Assembly: GCA_021799495.1 (NCBI GenBank)
Contig: JAJZAI010000005.1
Span: forward strand, 52,416-116,415
Source of the DNA: Deltaproteobacteria bacterium
Lineage (GTDB): Bacteria; Desulfobacterota; Binatia; Binatales; Binataceae
Direction: 5' to 3'
Length of the DNA: 64,000 nt
Made by a program: the position numbers and the translations under genes. The notes beneath the pieces are model-generated. The model searched no databases and was not told the DNA's origin. It was given only the letters and a program-made list of their open reading frames with translations. The stretch's first letter is position 1. Each line of letters starts with the position of its first letter. Below are positions 35,389 to 44,356 of the stretch, piece after piece.

Positions 35389-36180
35389 CTAAAAGGGCAG
35401 ATCCCGCCACGATTGCTGGGTTTTGACGAAAGCGTCGGCCGAGATGCTGACGGCGCCGCGAAACGGCCAGTCCAGCGCGATAATCAGCACGATCACCAAC
35501 GCCAGCGAAATGGAGACCGCTGCTGTCATCACCAGATGCATCCGGAAGTCGTGAAAGCCGAACAAGTAGGTGTAGCCGGTCGTGATGCTGCCGCCGATCA
35601 GGATAATCCACCAAATCACGCTCGGAATATGGCCGGTCACGGCGGCCAGGCGGCTGGCGCGAGCCCGATAGAGATCGTTAAGCGTCTTCAACAGTTCGGC
35701 CTGAATCACCGCTTCGCCGCGAGTCGCCGGCTGCATCGTGACGATCGCCGTATGCACCTTGCGCAGCGGCTCCCACGCCTGCGCTGGAGTCTTCCCGAGT
35801 TGCTGCGTCGGCCATTCCTCATCGATGACGGTGCGTACGTACTCGCGCATGTCGGCGCGGATCGCCTGGCCCATCTCGGGCGGCAGGCCCTGCGTGTCGC
35901 GATAGATGCTGCCGACGTAATCAGCCTCGCGATCGACGATCAGTCCCGCGTTGGTGAACGATTCCCAAGTCGCGATCGCGATAAACGCGAGCAAAACGGC
36001 GTAAGTGACGCTGATCACCGCGATCGTGAAGCCGGCCAGCTCGTTATGCGTGCGTCGGATCTCGATATGCACCAGCCGGTCGAAAACGAACAGGCCGGCG
36101 CACGCCGCGCCGACGAACATCGCGACGACAATCGAGCCCCATAGCCAGGTCGGATTACCGTAAATCCAGTCGAGTAACAT
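35389..36180 (-). CDS. DUF4239 (bestrophin-like) membrane protein
   Basis: A 263-residue inner-membrane protein with four predicted spans: about residues 14-33 (SIVVAMFVGAACAGLFVF), 48-70 (AGFTIAVISVTYAVLLAFIA), and two near the C-terminus, around VIWWIILIGGSITTGYTYLF and MTAAVSISLALVIVLIIALDWPF. The middle soluble part is helical with DREADYVGSIYRDTQGLP, typical of DUF4239 proteins. The family is distantly likened to bestrophin channels, but no function is established. It is on the opposite strand to its neighbours, between the repeat and lysA, which starts 243 bp away divergently. Confidence 0.82.
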   Translation of the reverse strand: MLLDWIYGNPTWLWGSIVVAMFVGAACAGLFVFDRLVHIEIRRTHNELAGFTIAVISVTYAVLLAFIAIATWESFTNAGLIVDREADYVGSIYRDTQGLPPEMGQAIRADMREYVRTVIDEEWPTQQLGKTPAQAWEPLRKVHTAIVTMQPATRGEAVIQAELLKTLNDLYRARASRLAAVTGHIPSVIWWIILIGGSITTGYTYLFGFHDFRMHLVMTAAVSISLALVIVLIIALDWPFRGAVSISADAFVKTQQSWRDLPF

Positions 36181-36423
36181 CAGGTCGCCCCGCCGTGTGC
36201 GTGTTCAGGCAGTATTCGATACGCTTCCATCGCGCCGCGCCTGCCGCTTCGGATACATCTTAAAGACCAAAAGCGTTAGAACACGCCCGGTTGGGAATCA
36301 TCACTACCGAAATGCTCCGGATGCGGCAATCAAGCTGGGCGCGCGTTTCGGGGAAGGTGCAGCGTATGATAAAAACGTCGTTTACCGCGGTTTGAGGCGG
36401 AACCGCCGGCCGCGCCGAACGAA

Positions 36424-37692
36424 ATGAATTATTTTACCTATCGCGACAACCAGCTTTATGCCGAAGACGTTTCGCTGAGCGACCTTGCGGCGCGCCTGGG
36501 CACCCCGCTCTATGTCTATAGCGCGCGCACTTTGCGGCGCCATTACCGGGTTCTGGCCGACGCCTTCAAGGGCACGGACAGCCTGATCTGTTTCGCGATG
36601 AAGGCGTTGTCGAACCTGAGCGTGCTCAAGCTGTTCCACGAGATGGGCGCGGGCTTCGATATCGTTTCAGTGGGCGAGTTGATGCGGTGCCTGAAGACGG
36701 GCGCGGACGCCGGAAAAATCGTCTTTTCGGGCGTCGGCAAGACCGACGAGGAGATCGAGGCGGCGCTCAAGGCGAAAATCCTGATGATCAACGTCGAGTC
36801 GCGCCCGGAGCTGCATCGTATCTCCACGATCGCGGCGCGGATGAAGCTCAAGGCGCCGGTCAGCCTGCGTGTGAATCCCGACCTTGATCCGGGAACCCAT
36901 CCGCACATCTCCACCGGCCATCGTGACAGCAAGTTCGGCGTGCCGCTTTCGCAAGTGCACGAATATTACGCCGAGGCGCGCACACTGCCGAATCTGGAGC
37001 TGGCGGGATTGAGCACGCATATCGGTTCGCAGATTACCGAGACCGATCCTTTCGCGGAGGCCGGCCGGAAGACGGCCAAAATCGTCGCCGAGCTGCGCGA
37101 AGCCGGAATTTCGCTCAAATATCTCGATTTGGGCGGCGGGCTGGGAATTCCGTATCAGGAGCAGCCGCCGTCGCCCGCGGATTATGCGCGCGCGCTGCTT
37201 GGGCCGCTCCGGAATATCGGACTGAAGATCATTATCGAGCCGGGCCGGGTGCTGGTCGGCAACGCCGGCGTCTTTCTGACCAAGGTGCTTTACGTCAAAG
37301 AGACCGACGTCAAGCGCTTTATCGTGGTGGACGGCGCGATGAACGATCTGATTCGGCCGGTGTTGTACGAGGCGTATCATGAAATCGCGCCGGTCAAGCC
37401 GCGCAAGGGTGGCGCGCGATTGGTCGCCGACGTGGTCGGACCGGTCTGCGAAAGCGGCGATTTTTTCGCCCGTGAGCGTGATCTGCCCGCCGTCGAATCC
37501 GGCGATTTGCTGGCGGTGATGAGCGCGGGCGCGTACGGGTTCGTGATGGCGTCGAACTACAACAGCCGTCCGCGCGCGGCCGAGGTCCTGGTTGAGGGCG
37601 ATTTCGCGCATGTTATCCGCGATCGCGACAGTTTCGACGACATTGTCCGCAACGAACATCTGGTGACGTTCCGGGGCGGTCCCGATGAGTAA
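36424..37692 (+). CDS. lysA: Diaminopimelate decarboxylase
   Basis: Converts meso-DAP to lysine; fold-type III PLP enzyme. The 422-residue protein has PLP Lys60 in CFAMKALSN, THIGSQI, the GGGLGIPY phosphate-binding loop, IEPGRVLV, and the cross-subunit active-site GPVCESGDFF, then AGAYGFVMASNYN. Initiation at the ATG 36424 has only a weak ribosome-binding site. It overlaps dapF by eight bases. It lies 3.9 kb from argH and its lipoprotein, separated by genes not belonging to amino-acid synthesis. Confidence 0.97.
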   Translation: MNYFTYRDNQLYAEDVSLSDLAARLGTPLYVYSARTLRRHYRVLADAFKGTDSLICFAMKALSNLSVLKLFHEMGAGFDIVSVGELMRCLKTGADAGKIVFSGVGKTDEEIEAALKAKILMINVESRPELHRISTIAARMKLKAPVSLRVNPDLDPGTHPHISTGHRDSKFGVPLSQVHEYYAEARTLPNLELAGLSTHIGSQITETDPFAEAGRKTAKIVAELREAGISLKYLDLGGGLGIPYQEQPPSPADYARALLGPLRNIGLKIIIEPGRVLVGNAGVFLTKVLYVKETDVKRFIVVDGAMNDLIRPVLYEAYHEIAPVKPRKGGARLVADVVGPVCESGDFFARERDLPAVESGDLLAVMSAGAYGFVMASNYNSRPRAAEVLVEGDFAHVIRDRDSFDDIVRNEHLVTFRGGPDE

Positions 37693-38587
37693 GCTGGCGT
37701 TCGTCAAGATGCACGGCTGCGGCAACGATTACATCTACGTCGCGGCCGGCGCCGCGCGGCCGGCCGATCCGGGCGCGCTGGCGAAGCGATTGTCGGATCG
37801 GCATTTCGGAATCGGCGGCGACGGGCTCATCCTGCTTTGTCCGTCCGCGCACGCCGACGTGCGGATGGAGATGTACAACGCCGACGGCAGCCGCGGCGAG
37901 ATGTGCGGCAACGCGATCCGCTGCGTCGCCCGCCTGCAATATGAGCTTTCGGGCGGCCGAAAGAATTCGCTGGTGGTCGATACCGATTGCGGCCCCAAAA
38001 CGATCGCGCTCAGGACGGTTGACGGACGCGCCGTCGCCGCGACCGTCGATATGGGGGAACCGATTCTCGAGGGGCGCGAGATTCCCGTCGCGCGCGAGGG
38101 CGACGTAATCGATTTTCCGCTTGAAGTCGCCGGTCGCGAATACCGCATCACCGCGGTCTCGATGGGCAATCCGCACTGCGTGACGTTTGTCGAGGACGAA
38201 GGAATCTTCACGCTCGACGACGCGGAATTCGCCCGCCTTGGCTCCAAGTTCGAGCGCCATCCGTTTTTTCCGCGGCGCGTCAACACCGAATTCATCCTGC
38301 CGATCGCGCGCGATCGCCTGAAGATGCGCGTATGGGAGCGCGGGTCGGGCGAAACGCTCGCCTGCGGCACGGGCGCGTGCGCGGCGCTGGTCGCGGGTGT
38401 CCTGACCGGACGTTCCGCGCGGCGCGCGACGGTCGAACTGCGCGGCGGCCCGCTGGAAATCGAATGGCGCGAAAGCGGCGCCGGCGCGAACCACGTCTTC
38501 ATGACCGGCGAAGCGGTCGAGGTTTTCCGCGGCGAGATTGAACTCGACGACGCCGAATTGATTCCGGCCGTACCCGGCGAGAGGTAA
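37685..38587 (+). CDS. dapF: Diaminopimelate epimerase
   Basis: Interconverts LL- and meso-DAP by a cofactor-free two-base mechanism. The 300-residue protein carries both catalytic cysteines: Cys74 in GEMCGNAIRC and Cys227 in ETLACGTGAC. KMHGCGNDYI, FGIGGDGLILL and SMGNPHCVTF are diagnostic. The ATG lies within the end of lysA and dapA begins five bases after its stop, so the three genes are one operon. Length is a little above the usual 275 residues, due to a C-terminal extension after FRGEIEL. Confidence 0.97.
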   Translation: MSKLAFVKMHGCGNDYIYVAAGAARPADPGALAKRLSDRHFGIGGDGLILLCPSAHADVRMEMYNADGSRGEMCGNAIRCVARLQYELSGGRKNSLVVDTDCGPKTIALRTVDGRAVAATVDMGEPILEGREIPVAREGDVIDFPLEVAGREYRITAVSMGNPHCVTFVEDEGIFTLDDAEFARLGSKFERHPFFPRRVNTEFILPIARDRLKMRVWERGSGETLACGTGACAALVAGVLTGRSARRATVELRGGPLEIEWRESGAGANHVFMTGEAVEVFRGEIELDDAELIPAVPGER

Positions 38588-38592
38588 TCGGC

Positions 38593-39465
38593 ATGTTTCA
38601 CGGCGCATTTTCCGCTCTGGTCACGCCGTTTCGCGACGGCGCCATCGATGAAAAAGCCCTGCGCGAGCTGGTCGAATGGCAAATCCAGTCGGGCATCGAC
38701 GGACTGGTGCCGTGCGGTTCGACCGGCGAGTCGGCGACGCTCAGCCATGCCGAACATGAGCAGGTGATCAAGGTCGTCATCGACCAGACGCGTCGGCGCG
38801 TACCGGTGGTCGCCGGCACCGGTTCGAATTCGACCGCCGAGGCGATTCGGCTGACCACGTACGCGCGCGCGGCCGGCGCCGACGGTGCGCTGCTGATTTC
38901 GCCGTATTACAACAAGCCCACCCAGGACGGCATCTATCGCCATTATAAGGCTATCGCGTCGGCGGTCGATCTGCCGCTGATCGTTTACAACATCCCCGGA
39001 CGCACCGGCTCGAATATCGCGCCCGAGACGTTCGCCCGCATGTGCGACATCCGCAATGTCATTGGCATCAAGGAAGCGTCGGGCTCGATGGAGCAGTGCT
39101 CGGACATCCTGAAGCTCTGCGGCGAACGGCTGACGATGCTCTCCGGCGACGATTCGCTGACGCTGCCGCTGATGGCGATGGGCGCCAAGGGCGTGATTGC
39201 GGTCATCACCAATATCATGCCGCGCGAGATGCATGAGCTGGCGGCCGCGGGTCTCGAAGGAGATTTCGCCCGCGCCCGCGATCTGCACTTCCGGATGCTG
39301 CCGCTGATGCGCGCGTTGTTCGTCGAAACGAATCCGATTCCGATCAAGCAGGCGTGCGCGTTGATGGGCAGGTGCGCGAACGAGGTCAGGATGCCGTTGG
39401 TGCCAATGACGCCGCCGGCGGCCGAAAAACTGCGCGCCGCGATGAAAACGGCCGGCCTGATCTGA
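38593..39465 (+). CDS. dapA: 4-hydroxy-tetrahydrodipicolinate synthase
   Basis: Condenses pyruvate with aspartate semialdehyde, the first committed step to DAP and lysine. The 290-residue TIM barrel has the Schiff-base lysine Lys160 in NVIGIKEASG, Tyr132 in LIVYNIPGRTG and the GSTGESATL motif. GAGAGG precedes the ATG. The usual next gene, dapB, is absent; an amidohydrolase gene follows after about 150 bp, so dapB or another branch must be elsewhere in the genome. Confidence 0.97.
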   Translation: MFHGAFSALVTPFRDGAIDEKALRELVEWQIQSGIDGLVPCGSTGESATLSHAEHEQVIKVVIDQTRRRVPVVAGTGSNSTAEAIRLTTYARAAGADGALLISPYYNKPTQDGIYRHYKAIASAVDLPLIVYNIPGRTGSNIAPETFARMCDIRNVIGIKEASGSMEQCSDILKLCGERLTMLSGDDSLTLPLMAMGAKGVIAVITNIMPREMHELAAAGLEGDFARARDLHFRMLPLMRALFVETNPIPIKQACALMGRCANEVRMPLVPMTPPAAEKLRAAMKTAGLI

Positions 39466-39611
39466 CGGCCGCGTCCCTCCGCGCGCGGTGCGCATCCAAG
39501 GCAGAATTCGCCAGCGCAATCTTAACTGGACAAGGCGCGGAGCGCTTAATATCCTGAACGGATAAATTTTCCGGATCCTACGATTCAGCCACGCTTATGA
39601 CGGAGGAAGCG

Positions 39612-40844
39612 ATGATCGAGGAAACCAATCAGACTGTCGACGTCAACAATCAATGGCGTCTTGAAACCCCCGGCCATCAGGGATGGTCCCGCACGGCGCA
39701 CGCCGGCGATCCGAACAAATACCTGATGATCTCGACCGACTGCCACTGCAACGAGCCTTCCGGCCTGTGGCACGAGCGGATGGACGAAAAGTACCGCAAG
39801 CGCCTGCCGCATATCGAAGTCGATGAGAAGGGCGTCAAGTGGATGGTCTCCGAAGGCTGGCAGCGCTCGCGCGCGCCCGAACACGCGTTCAAGTTCGAGG
39901 GCGAAGACGCGCTGCGCAACAAGACCGGCTACACGACCGCCGAGCGCATCAAAGATCATGCGCAGGACGGAATCGACGCCGAGGTCATCTTCCCGAACAA
40001 GGGCCTGCTGATGTGGGCGACGCAGGACGCCGAATTCGGCGCCGCGCAGTGCAAGGTCTGGAACGACTGGGCGTGGGAAACCTTCGGGCCGTATAACGAA
40101 TTCATGTCGCCGATGGCGGCGATCATGACCGCCGACGTGAATCTGGCGATCGCGGAAATCAGGCGCGTGGCGAAGATCGGCTTCCGCGGAATTTCGCTGC
40201 CCTGCAAGCCGATTTTCGGCAACTACGACGCGCGCCATCCGAATTACAACTTGCCGATCTACGACCCGATGTGGGCGGCGATTCAGGATTGCGACCTGCC
40301 GATCACCTTCCATATTTCGACCGGCCGTGACCCGCGCGCGGCGCGCAAGGACGGCGGCGCGGTGATCAATTACGTTTCGCACTCGCTCTCGCCGACGATC
40401 GAGCCGATCGCGAACCTGTGCGCGTCGGGCGTGATCGAGCGTTTCCCGCGGATTCATTTCGCCGCGATCGAATGCGGCATCGGCTGGGTGCCGTGGGCGC
40501 TCGACGCGATGGACGAGGCCTACCGCAAGCACCATATGTGGGCCTTCCCGAAACTGCCGAAACTGCCCAGCGAATATTTCCGCAGCAACGGCGCCTGCAC
40601 GTTCCAGGAAGATCGCGTCGGCCTCGATCTCGCGGTTAAATACAACCTGATCGACAACTTCATGTGGGCCAACGATTATCCGCATCACGAAGGTTCGTGG
40701 CCGCATTCGGCCGCAGCGATCGAGCGCCAGATGGGCCATCTGACGGACGATCAGCGCGCGAAGATTTTGGGCCTCAACGCCGCGAAGATCTTCAAGTTCG
40801 ACGTGAACGCGCTGCTGAGCCGCCGCGCGAGCGCAATCAATTGA
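39612..40844 (+). CDS. Amidohydrolase-2 family TIM-barrel metal-dependent hydrolase
   Basis: A protein of 410 residues from the family that includes ACMSD-type decarboxylases and hydratase-like hydrolases. Metal-binding STDCHCNEP stands near the N-terminus (Asp43, His45, Glu48 with the ATG at 39612). FHISTGRD gives a barrel His, and WANDYPHHEG carries the C-terminal Asp. GGAGGA lies a few bases before 39612; an ATG five codons earlier is less well placed. Proteins of this type are abundant in Binatota-like and actinobacterial genomes near aromatic and cyclic-compound catabolism. Its substrate is unknown. A perfect palindromic terminator follows, shared with the convergent dehydrogenases. Confidence 0.85.
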   Translation: MIEETNQTVDVNNQWRLETPGHQGWSRTAHAGDPNKYLMISTDCHCNEPSGLWHERMDEKYRKRLPHIEVDEKGVKWMVSEGWQRSRAPEHAFKFEGEDALRNKTGYTTAERIKDHAQDGIDAEVIFPNKGLLMWATQDAEFGAAQCKVWNDWAWETFGPYNEFMSPMAAIMTADVNLAIAEIRRVAKIGFRGISLPCKPIFGNYDARHPNYNLPIYDPMWAAIQDCDLPITFHISTGRDPRAARKDGGAVINYVSHSLSPTIEPIANLCASGVIERFPRIHFAAIECGIGWVPWALDAMDEAYRKHHMWAFPKLPKLPSEYFRSNGACTFQEDRVGLDLAVKYNLIDNFMWANDYPHHEGSWPHSAAAIERQMGHLTDDQRAKILGLNAAKIFKFDVNALLSRRASAIN

Positions 40845-40870
40845 CGTTCCGGATTTAAGCCGCAACAACC

Positions 40871-40905
40871 AAAGAGCCGGTCCCGCGCGGGACCGGCTCT
40901 TTTCA
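40871..40905. terminator. Bidirectional terminator palindrome
   Basis: A perfect 32-bp palindrome (40871-40902, arms AAAGAGCCGGTCCCG) with an A tract on one side and a T tract on the other. It serves both the amidohydrolase gene (plus strand) and the alcohol dehydrogenase gene (minus strand), whose stops lie 26-56 bp away. Confidence 0.92.
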
Positions 40906-40926
40906 TTATGGATTCGCGGACGCCGT

Positions 40927-42012
40927 TCAGTCGAACATCAAGACGGTGCGAGCGACCTCGCCCTTCTTCATCGATTCAAAGGCCTCGTTGACGTTCTCCA
41001 GCCTGGCCCGCTTGCTGATCATGTCGTCGAGATTCAGCCGGCCCTGCATGTAGAAATCGATATAGCGCGGCATGTCGATGCGGAAACGGTTGCCGCCCAT
41101 CATCGAGCCCTGCAATTTGCGTTCGGTGAGGAACTTCGGCCCGTCGAGCGCGATTTTCTGGCCGACCGGAATCATGCCGATAATCGTCGCCGTGCCGCCG
41201 GGCTTGATGCAGTCGAAGCACTGTTCGGCCAGCTTCTTGAGGCCGACCGCCTCGAACGAGTAGTCGACGCCGCCGTCGGTCATTTTGACGATCGCCTCGA
41301 CCGCGTCGGCGTGCGACGCGTCGATCGTATGGGTGGCGCCGAATTTCTTCGCCATCGCGAGCTTGTTCTCGAACTGATCGACCGCGATGATCATTCTGGC
41401 GCCGGCGATGCGCGCGCCTTGGATCGCCGAAATGCCCACGCCGCCGCATCCGAAGACCGCGACCGTCGATCCCGGTTCGATCTTCGCGGTGTTGAGCGCG
41501 GCGCCCACGCCCGTGGTCACGCCACATCCGATCAGCGCCGCGCGGTCGAGCGGAATGTCTTTGGTGATTTTCACCAGCGCGTTTTCGTGCACCAGCATCT
41601 TTTCGGCGTAGGTCGATAGGTCCGAGAACTGGCGGACCGGCTTGCCGTTCTGCGAGAGGCGCGGCGCTTCGTCTTTGCGGCGCTGCGTCGCCCGCCGGTT
41701 CGAGCATCGATTCGGATGGCCGGACATGCATTCGTCGCAGTAGCCGCAAAAAACCGACGGGCAGGAGATCACGTGGTCGCCGGGCGCAAGGTAGGTCACG
41801 GCCTTGCCGACCTTTTCGACCACGCCGGCGCCCTCGTGGCCCAAAATCGCGGGGGCGGGAAACGGATAAAGTCCTTCGACAAAATGCAGATCGCTGTGGC
41901 ATACGCCGGTCGCGGCGGTGCGCACCAGCACTTCATGGTCGCGCGGCTCGTCGACCTCGACCTGTTCGATTTTGAGCGGCTGATTCGGTCCGTAAAAAAC
42001 GGCGGCTTTCAT
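40927..42012 (-). CDS. Zinc-dependent alcohol dehydrogenase (paralogue 1)
   Basis: Medium-chain NAD(P)-dependent dehydrogenase, 361 residues. Catalytic zinc ligands are Cys38 (GVCHSD), His59 with Glu60 (GHEGAG) and Cys163 (LIGCGVTTG); the structural zinc is bound by Cys89, Cys92, Cys95 and Cys103 in FCGYCDECMSGHPNRC. The Rossmann motif is FGCGGVGISAIQGA. The set resembles class III-like and NDMA-dependent alcohol dehydrogenases. AGGAG is nine bases upstream of the ATG. A hand alignment without gaps to the adjacent copy gives 291 of 361 identical residues (about 81 percent), so this is a tandem duplication. The alcohol oxidised is unknown. Confidence 0.93.
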   Translation of the reverse strand: MKAAVFYGPNQPLKIEQVEVDEPRDHEVLVRTAATGVCHSDLHFVEGLYPFPAPAILGHEGAGVVEKVGKAVTYLAPGDHVISCPSVFCGYCDECMSGHPNRCSNRRATQRRKDEAPRLSQNGKPVRQFSDLSTYAEKMLVHENALVKITKDIPLDRAALIGCGVTTGVGAALNTAKIEPGSTVAVFGCGGVGISAIQGARIAGARMIIAVDQFENKLAMAKKFGATHTIDASHADAVEAIVKMTDGGVDYSFEAVGLKKLAEQCFDCIKPGGTATIIGMIPVGQKIALDGPKFLTERKLQGSMMGGNRFRIDMPRYIDFYMQGRLNLDDMISKRARLENVNEAFESMKKGEVARTVLMFD

Positions 42013-42063
42013 TTTCGCTTGCTCCTATGCTTTCGATTTGACGCGGCTCGCCGGCGCCGGCGG

Positions 42064-43149
42064 TTATTCGAACATCAGGACGGTGCGCGCGACCTCGCCC
42101 CGCTTCATCGCGGCGAAGGCGTCGTTGACGTCCTCGAGCTTGCCGCGGCGGCTGATCATGTCGTCGAGATTGAGCCGGCCCTGCAGGTAGTAATCGACGT
42201 AGCGCGGCATATCGATCCGGAAGCGGTTCGAGCCCATGTTCGAGCCCTGGATTTTCCGCTCGGTGAGAATTTTCGGACCGTCGATTTCGACCTTCTGGCC
42301 GACCGGAATCATGCCGATAATCGTCGCCGTGCCGCCGGCCTTGATGCAGTCGAAGCACTGCTCGGCGAGTTTCTTGACGCCGACCGCCTCGAAGGAATAA
42401 TCGGCGCCGCCGCCCGTCAGCTCGCGGATCGCCTCGACCGCGTCGCTGTGGGAGGCGTCCACGGTATGCGTCGCGCCGAGATTCTTCGCCATCGCGAGCT
42501 TGTTCTCGAACTGATCGATCGCGATGATCATCCTGGCGCCGGCGATGCGCGCGCCCTGCACCGCCGCGAGTCCCACGCCGCCGCATCCGAAAACCGCGAC
42601 CGTGGAGCCCGGCTCGATGCGGGCCGTGTTGAGCACGGCGCCCACGCCCGTGGTCACGCCGCATCCGATCAGCGCCGCGCGGTCGAGCGGAATATCGTTG
42701 GTGATTTTCACCAGCGCGTTTTCATGCACCAGCATCTGTTCGGCGTAGGTCGAGAGATTGGCGAACTGCCGGATTAGCTTGCCGCTCTGCGCGAGCCGCG
42801 GCGTTTCGCCTTTGGGGCGCTGCGTCGCCTGCTGGTTCGAGCAGCGGTTCGGATGGCCCGACATGCACTCGTCGCAGTAGCCGCAAAAGACCGAAAGGCA
42901 GGCGATTACGTGGTCGCCCGGCTTGACGTAACTGACGTCGCGTCCGACCGCTTCGACCACGCCGGCCGCTTCGTGCCCAAGCACGGCTGGGGCGGGATAG
43001 GGATAGAGGCCATCGACGAAGTGCAGGTCGCTGTGGCATACGCCGCTGGCTACGGTGCGCACCAGCACCTCGCGTTCGCGCGGCTTGTCAATCTGCACCT
43101 GTTCGATCGTCAAGGGCTGATTCGGCCCGTGAAATACAGCGGCTTTCAT
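42064..43149 (-). CDS. Zinc-dependent alcohol dehydrogenase (paralogue 2)
   Basis: Upstream member of the tandem pair, also 361 residues and collinear with its neighbour. All zinc ligands are conserved (Cys38, His59, Cys163; Cys89/92/95/103). Differences cluster on the surface and in the segment following the structural zinc (residues 106-130). AAGGAG lies seven bases before the ATG at 43149. The 51-bp gap to the second copy suggests one transcript starting here. Retention of both active sites indicates two working enzymes, perhaps with different substrate range or expression. The 279-bp region upstream is shared with divergent trxA. Confidence 0.93.
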   Translation of the reverse strand: MKAAVFHGPNQPLTIEQVQIDKPREREVLVRTVASGVCHSDLHFVDGLYPYPAPAVLGHEAAGVVEAVGRDVSYVKPGDHVIACLSVFCGYCDECMSGHPNRCSNQQATQRPKGETPRLAQSGKLIRQFANLSTYAEQMLVHENALVKITNDIPLDRAALIGCGVTTGVGAVLNTARIEPGSTVAVFGCGGVGLAAVQGARIAGARMIIAIDQFENKLAMAKNLGATHTVDASHSDAVEAIRELTGGGADYSFEAVGVKKLAEQCFDCIKAGGTATIIGMIPVGQKVEIDGPKILTERKIQGSNMGSNRFRIDMPRYVDYYLQGRLNLDDMISRRGKLEDVNDAFAAMKRGEVARTVLMFE

Positions 43150-43364
43150 CGCGGAACTCCTTCAGATGGCTTTGCGGCGGAGCGTTGCAGCGGCGGCTCG
43201 CATCCGCGTCGATCGTCATTGGCGCGGTGGTCGTAGCGACGGCCTTGCAGGGCCGCGCGGCGGCGTCCGCACGATGACCGTGGTAGAACACGCGCATGCC
43301 GGAATTGTCAAGGAAACCGCTCCAATACCGGCCGAGTCCGGAGCGGCCGCGCCGCGGGTTTACC

Positions 43365-43393
43365 TTGACTGTAGGGTCGGGCGAACTTAAGTT
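43365..43393 (+). promoter_or_regulatory. Probable sigma-70-type promoter of trxA
   Basis: TTGACT at 43365-43370, a 17-bp spacer and TAAGTT at 43388-43393, placing the start of transcription near 43400, about 29 bp before the trxA ATG. Confidence 0.45.
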
Positions 43394-43428
43394 GAGTTTG
43401 TAATGCCTCGGCAAGGAGAGAAGTCCCG

Positions 43429-43761
43429 ATGGCCAGCGACAAAGTTTATCATGTGACCGACGCCAGCTTCGAGCAGGAAGTGCTGAAGGCGGATCAGCCG
43501 GTCCTAATCGATTTTTGGGCGCCGTGGTGCGCGCCCTGCCGCGCGATCGCGCCGATTGTCGACGAACTCGCCAACGAATATGCGGGTCGCCTTAAGGTCG
43601 TAAAGATTAACGTGGACGACAACCAAATGACTCCCGCCCGCTTCGGCGTCCGCGGCATCCCGAACCTCGTGATCGTCAAGGGCGGCGAGGTGAAAGAGCA
43701 AATCGTCGGCGCGGTGCCGAAGAAAAATCTGGTCGCCGCGGTCGAACACGCGATCGCCTGA
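43429..43761 (+). CDS. trxA: Thioredoxin
   Basis: Cytosolic disulfide reductase of 110 residues with the full thioredoxin fold. The active site is WCAPC (Trp33, Cys34, Cys37) instead of the canonical WCGPC; Ala at the first variable position occurs in a minority of thioredoxins. The cis-Pro segment RGIPNLVIVKGG reads IPN where IPT is usual. AAGGAG precedes the ATG and a promoter is visible upstream. Transcription ends at a hairpin inside the convergent cvpA gene. No thioredoxin reductase is nearby. Confidence 0.95.
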   Translation: MASDKVYHVTDASFEQEVLKADQPVLIDFWAPWCAPCRAIAPIVDELANEYAGRLKVVKINVDDNQMTPARFGVRGIPNLVIVKGGEVKEQIVGAVPKKNLVAAVEHAIA

Positions 43762-43777
43762 GCGCGCGTTTTCGCTG

Positions 43778-44356
43778 CTACGAAGACCCCGGAGCGGCCG
43801 CCGGATGGCGTGGCGCTCCGGGGTTTTCCATCTCCTGAGCCCACTTGCGCAACAGCTCGCCGCGTTTGCGCTCATATTCTTCCTTGACCTGGGGCGGTAC
43901 GTAGGCGAGCAGCATCTGATTGTAACGCAGGACCTTGGGCGCGAGTTTCGAGCCCGCCAGCACGGGCGAGTTGTCTGGCATCGCCGCGGTCAATCCCAGC
44001 ACGATCAATCCGGCGATGATTGCGCCGAGCGAGGCGCCGAGGAGCGCGCCGGCGGCGCGGTCGGCCCAACTGAGATGGATCGCGCGCACGATACGCGTCG
44101 CGCGGCCGCCGGCGTATTCGATGCCGATAAAAACGATTCCGAAGACGCCGGCGTAGCCGATCGCCTGGCTCAGCGCGGGTCCGGTTTTCAGATAGGTCGC
44201 GGCGATTTGAGCCGCCCGCCCATAGTAAACCGAAGCCAGGTAAATCCCCGCGATCAGCGAAACGATCGACGTCGCCATCCGGATCGCCCCGCGCGTAAAG
44301 CCGTGTAGCGCGACCACCGCGACGATTGCGATGATCGCGTAATCGAGACCATTCAT
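43778..44356 (-). CDS. CvpA-family membrane protein
   Basis: Inner-membrane protein of the CvpA/colicin V production family, about 192 residues. It starts MNGLDYAIIAIVAVVALHGF, followed by GAIRMATSIVSLIAGIYLAS and two more spans (AIGYAGVFGIVFIGI and LLGASLGAIIAGLIVLGL), four in all. The C-terminal 70 residues are cytosolic, charged and Pro-rich, with the repeated KRGELLRK. I prefer the ATG at 44356, matching the family N-terminus; another in-frame ATG lies four codons upstream. Neither has a clear ribosome-binding site. CvpA proteins have been linked to envelope integrity and secretion, without a firm mechanism. Confidence 0.85.
   Translation of the reverse strand: MNGLDYAIIAIVAVVALHGFTRGAIRMATSIVSLIAGIYLASVYYGRAAQIAATYLKTGPALSQAIGYAGVFGIVFIGIEYAGGRATRIVRAIHLSWADRAAGALLGASLGAIIAGLIVLGLTAAMPDNSPVLAGSKLAPKVLRYNQMLLAYVPPQVKEEYERKRGELLRKWAQEMENPGAPRHPAAAPGSS
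43786..43828 (+). terminator. trxA terminator inside the 3' end of cvpA
   Basis: Perfect 11-bp arms ACCCCGGAGCG (43786-43796) and CGCTCCGGGGT (43814-43824) with a 17-base loop, then TTTT. It overlaps the last codons of the convergent cvpA gene, so the C-terminal residues of CvpA are encoded in the hairpin. Confidence 0.75.

Noticed and set aside
36181..36423. Lysine riboswitch upstream of lysA
   Set aside because: The 243-bp gap has no recognisable L-box core or long paired stems; only a short GCGGTT/AACCGC repeat was seen.
37735..39519. A 594-codon minus-strand frame
   Set aside because: Antisense to dapF and dapA, both clearly identified by active-site motifs on the plus strand.
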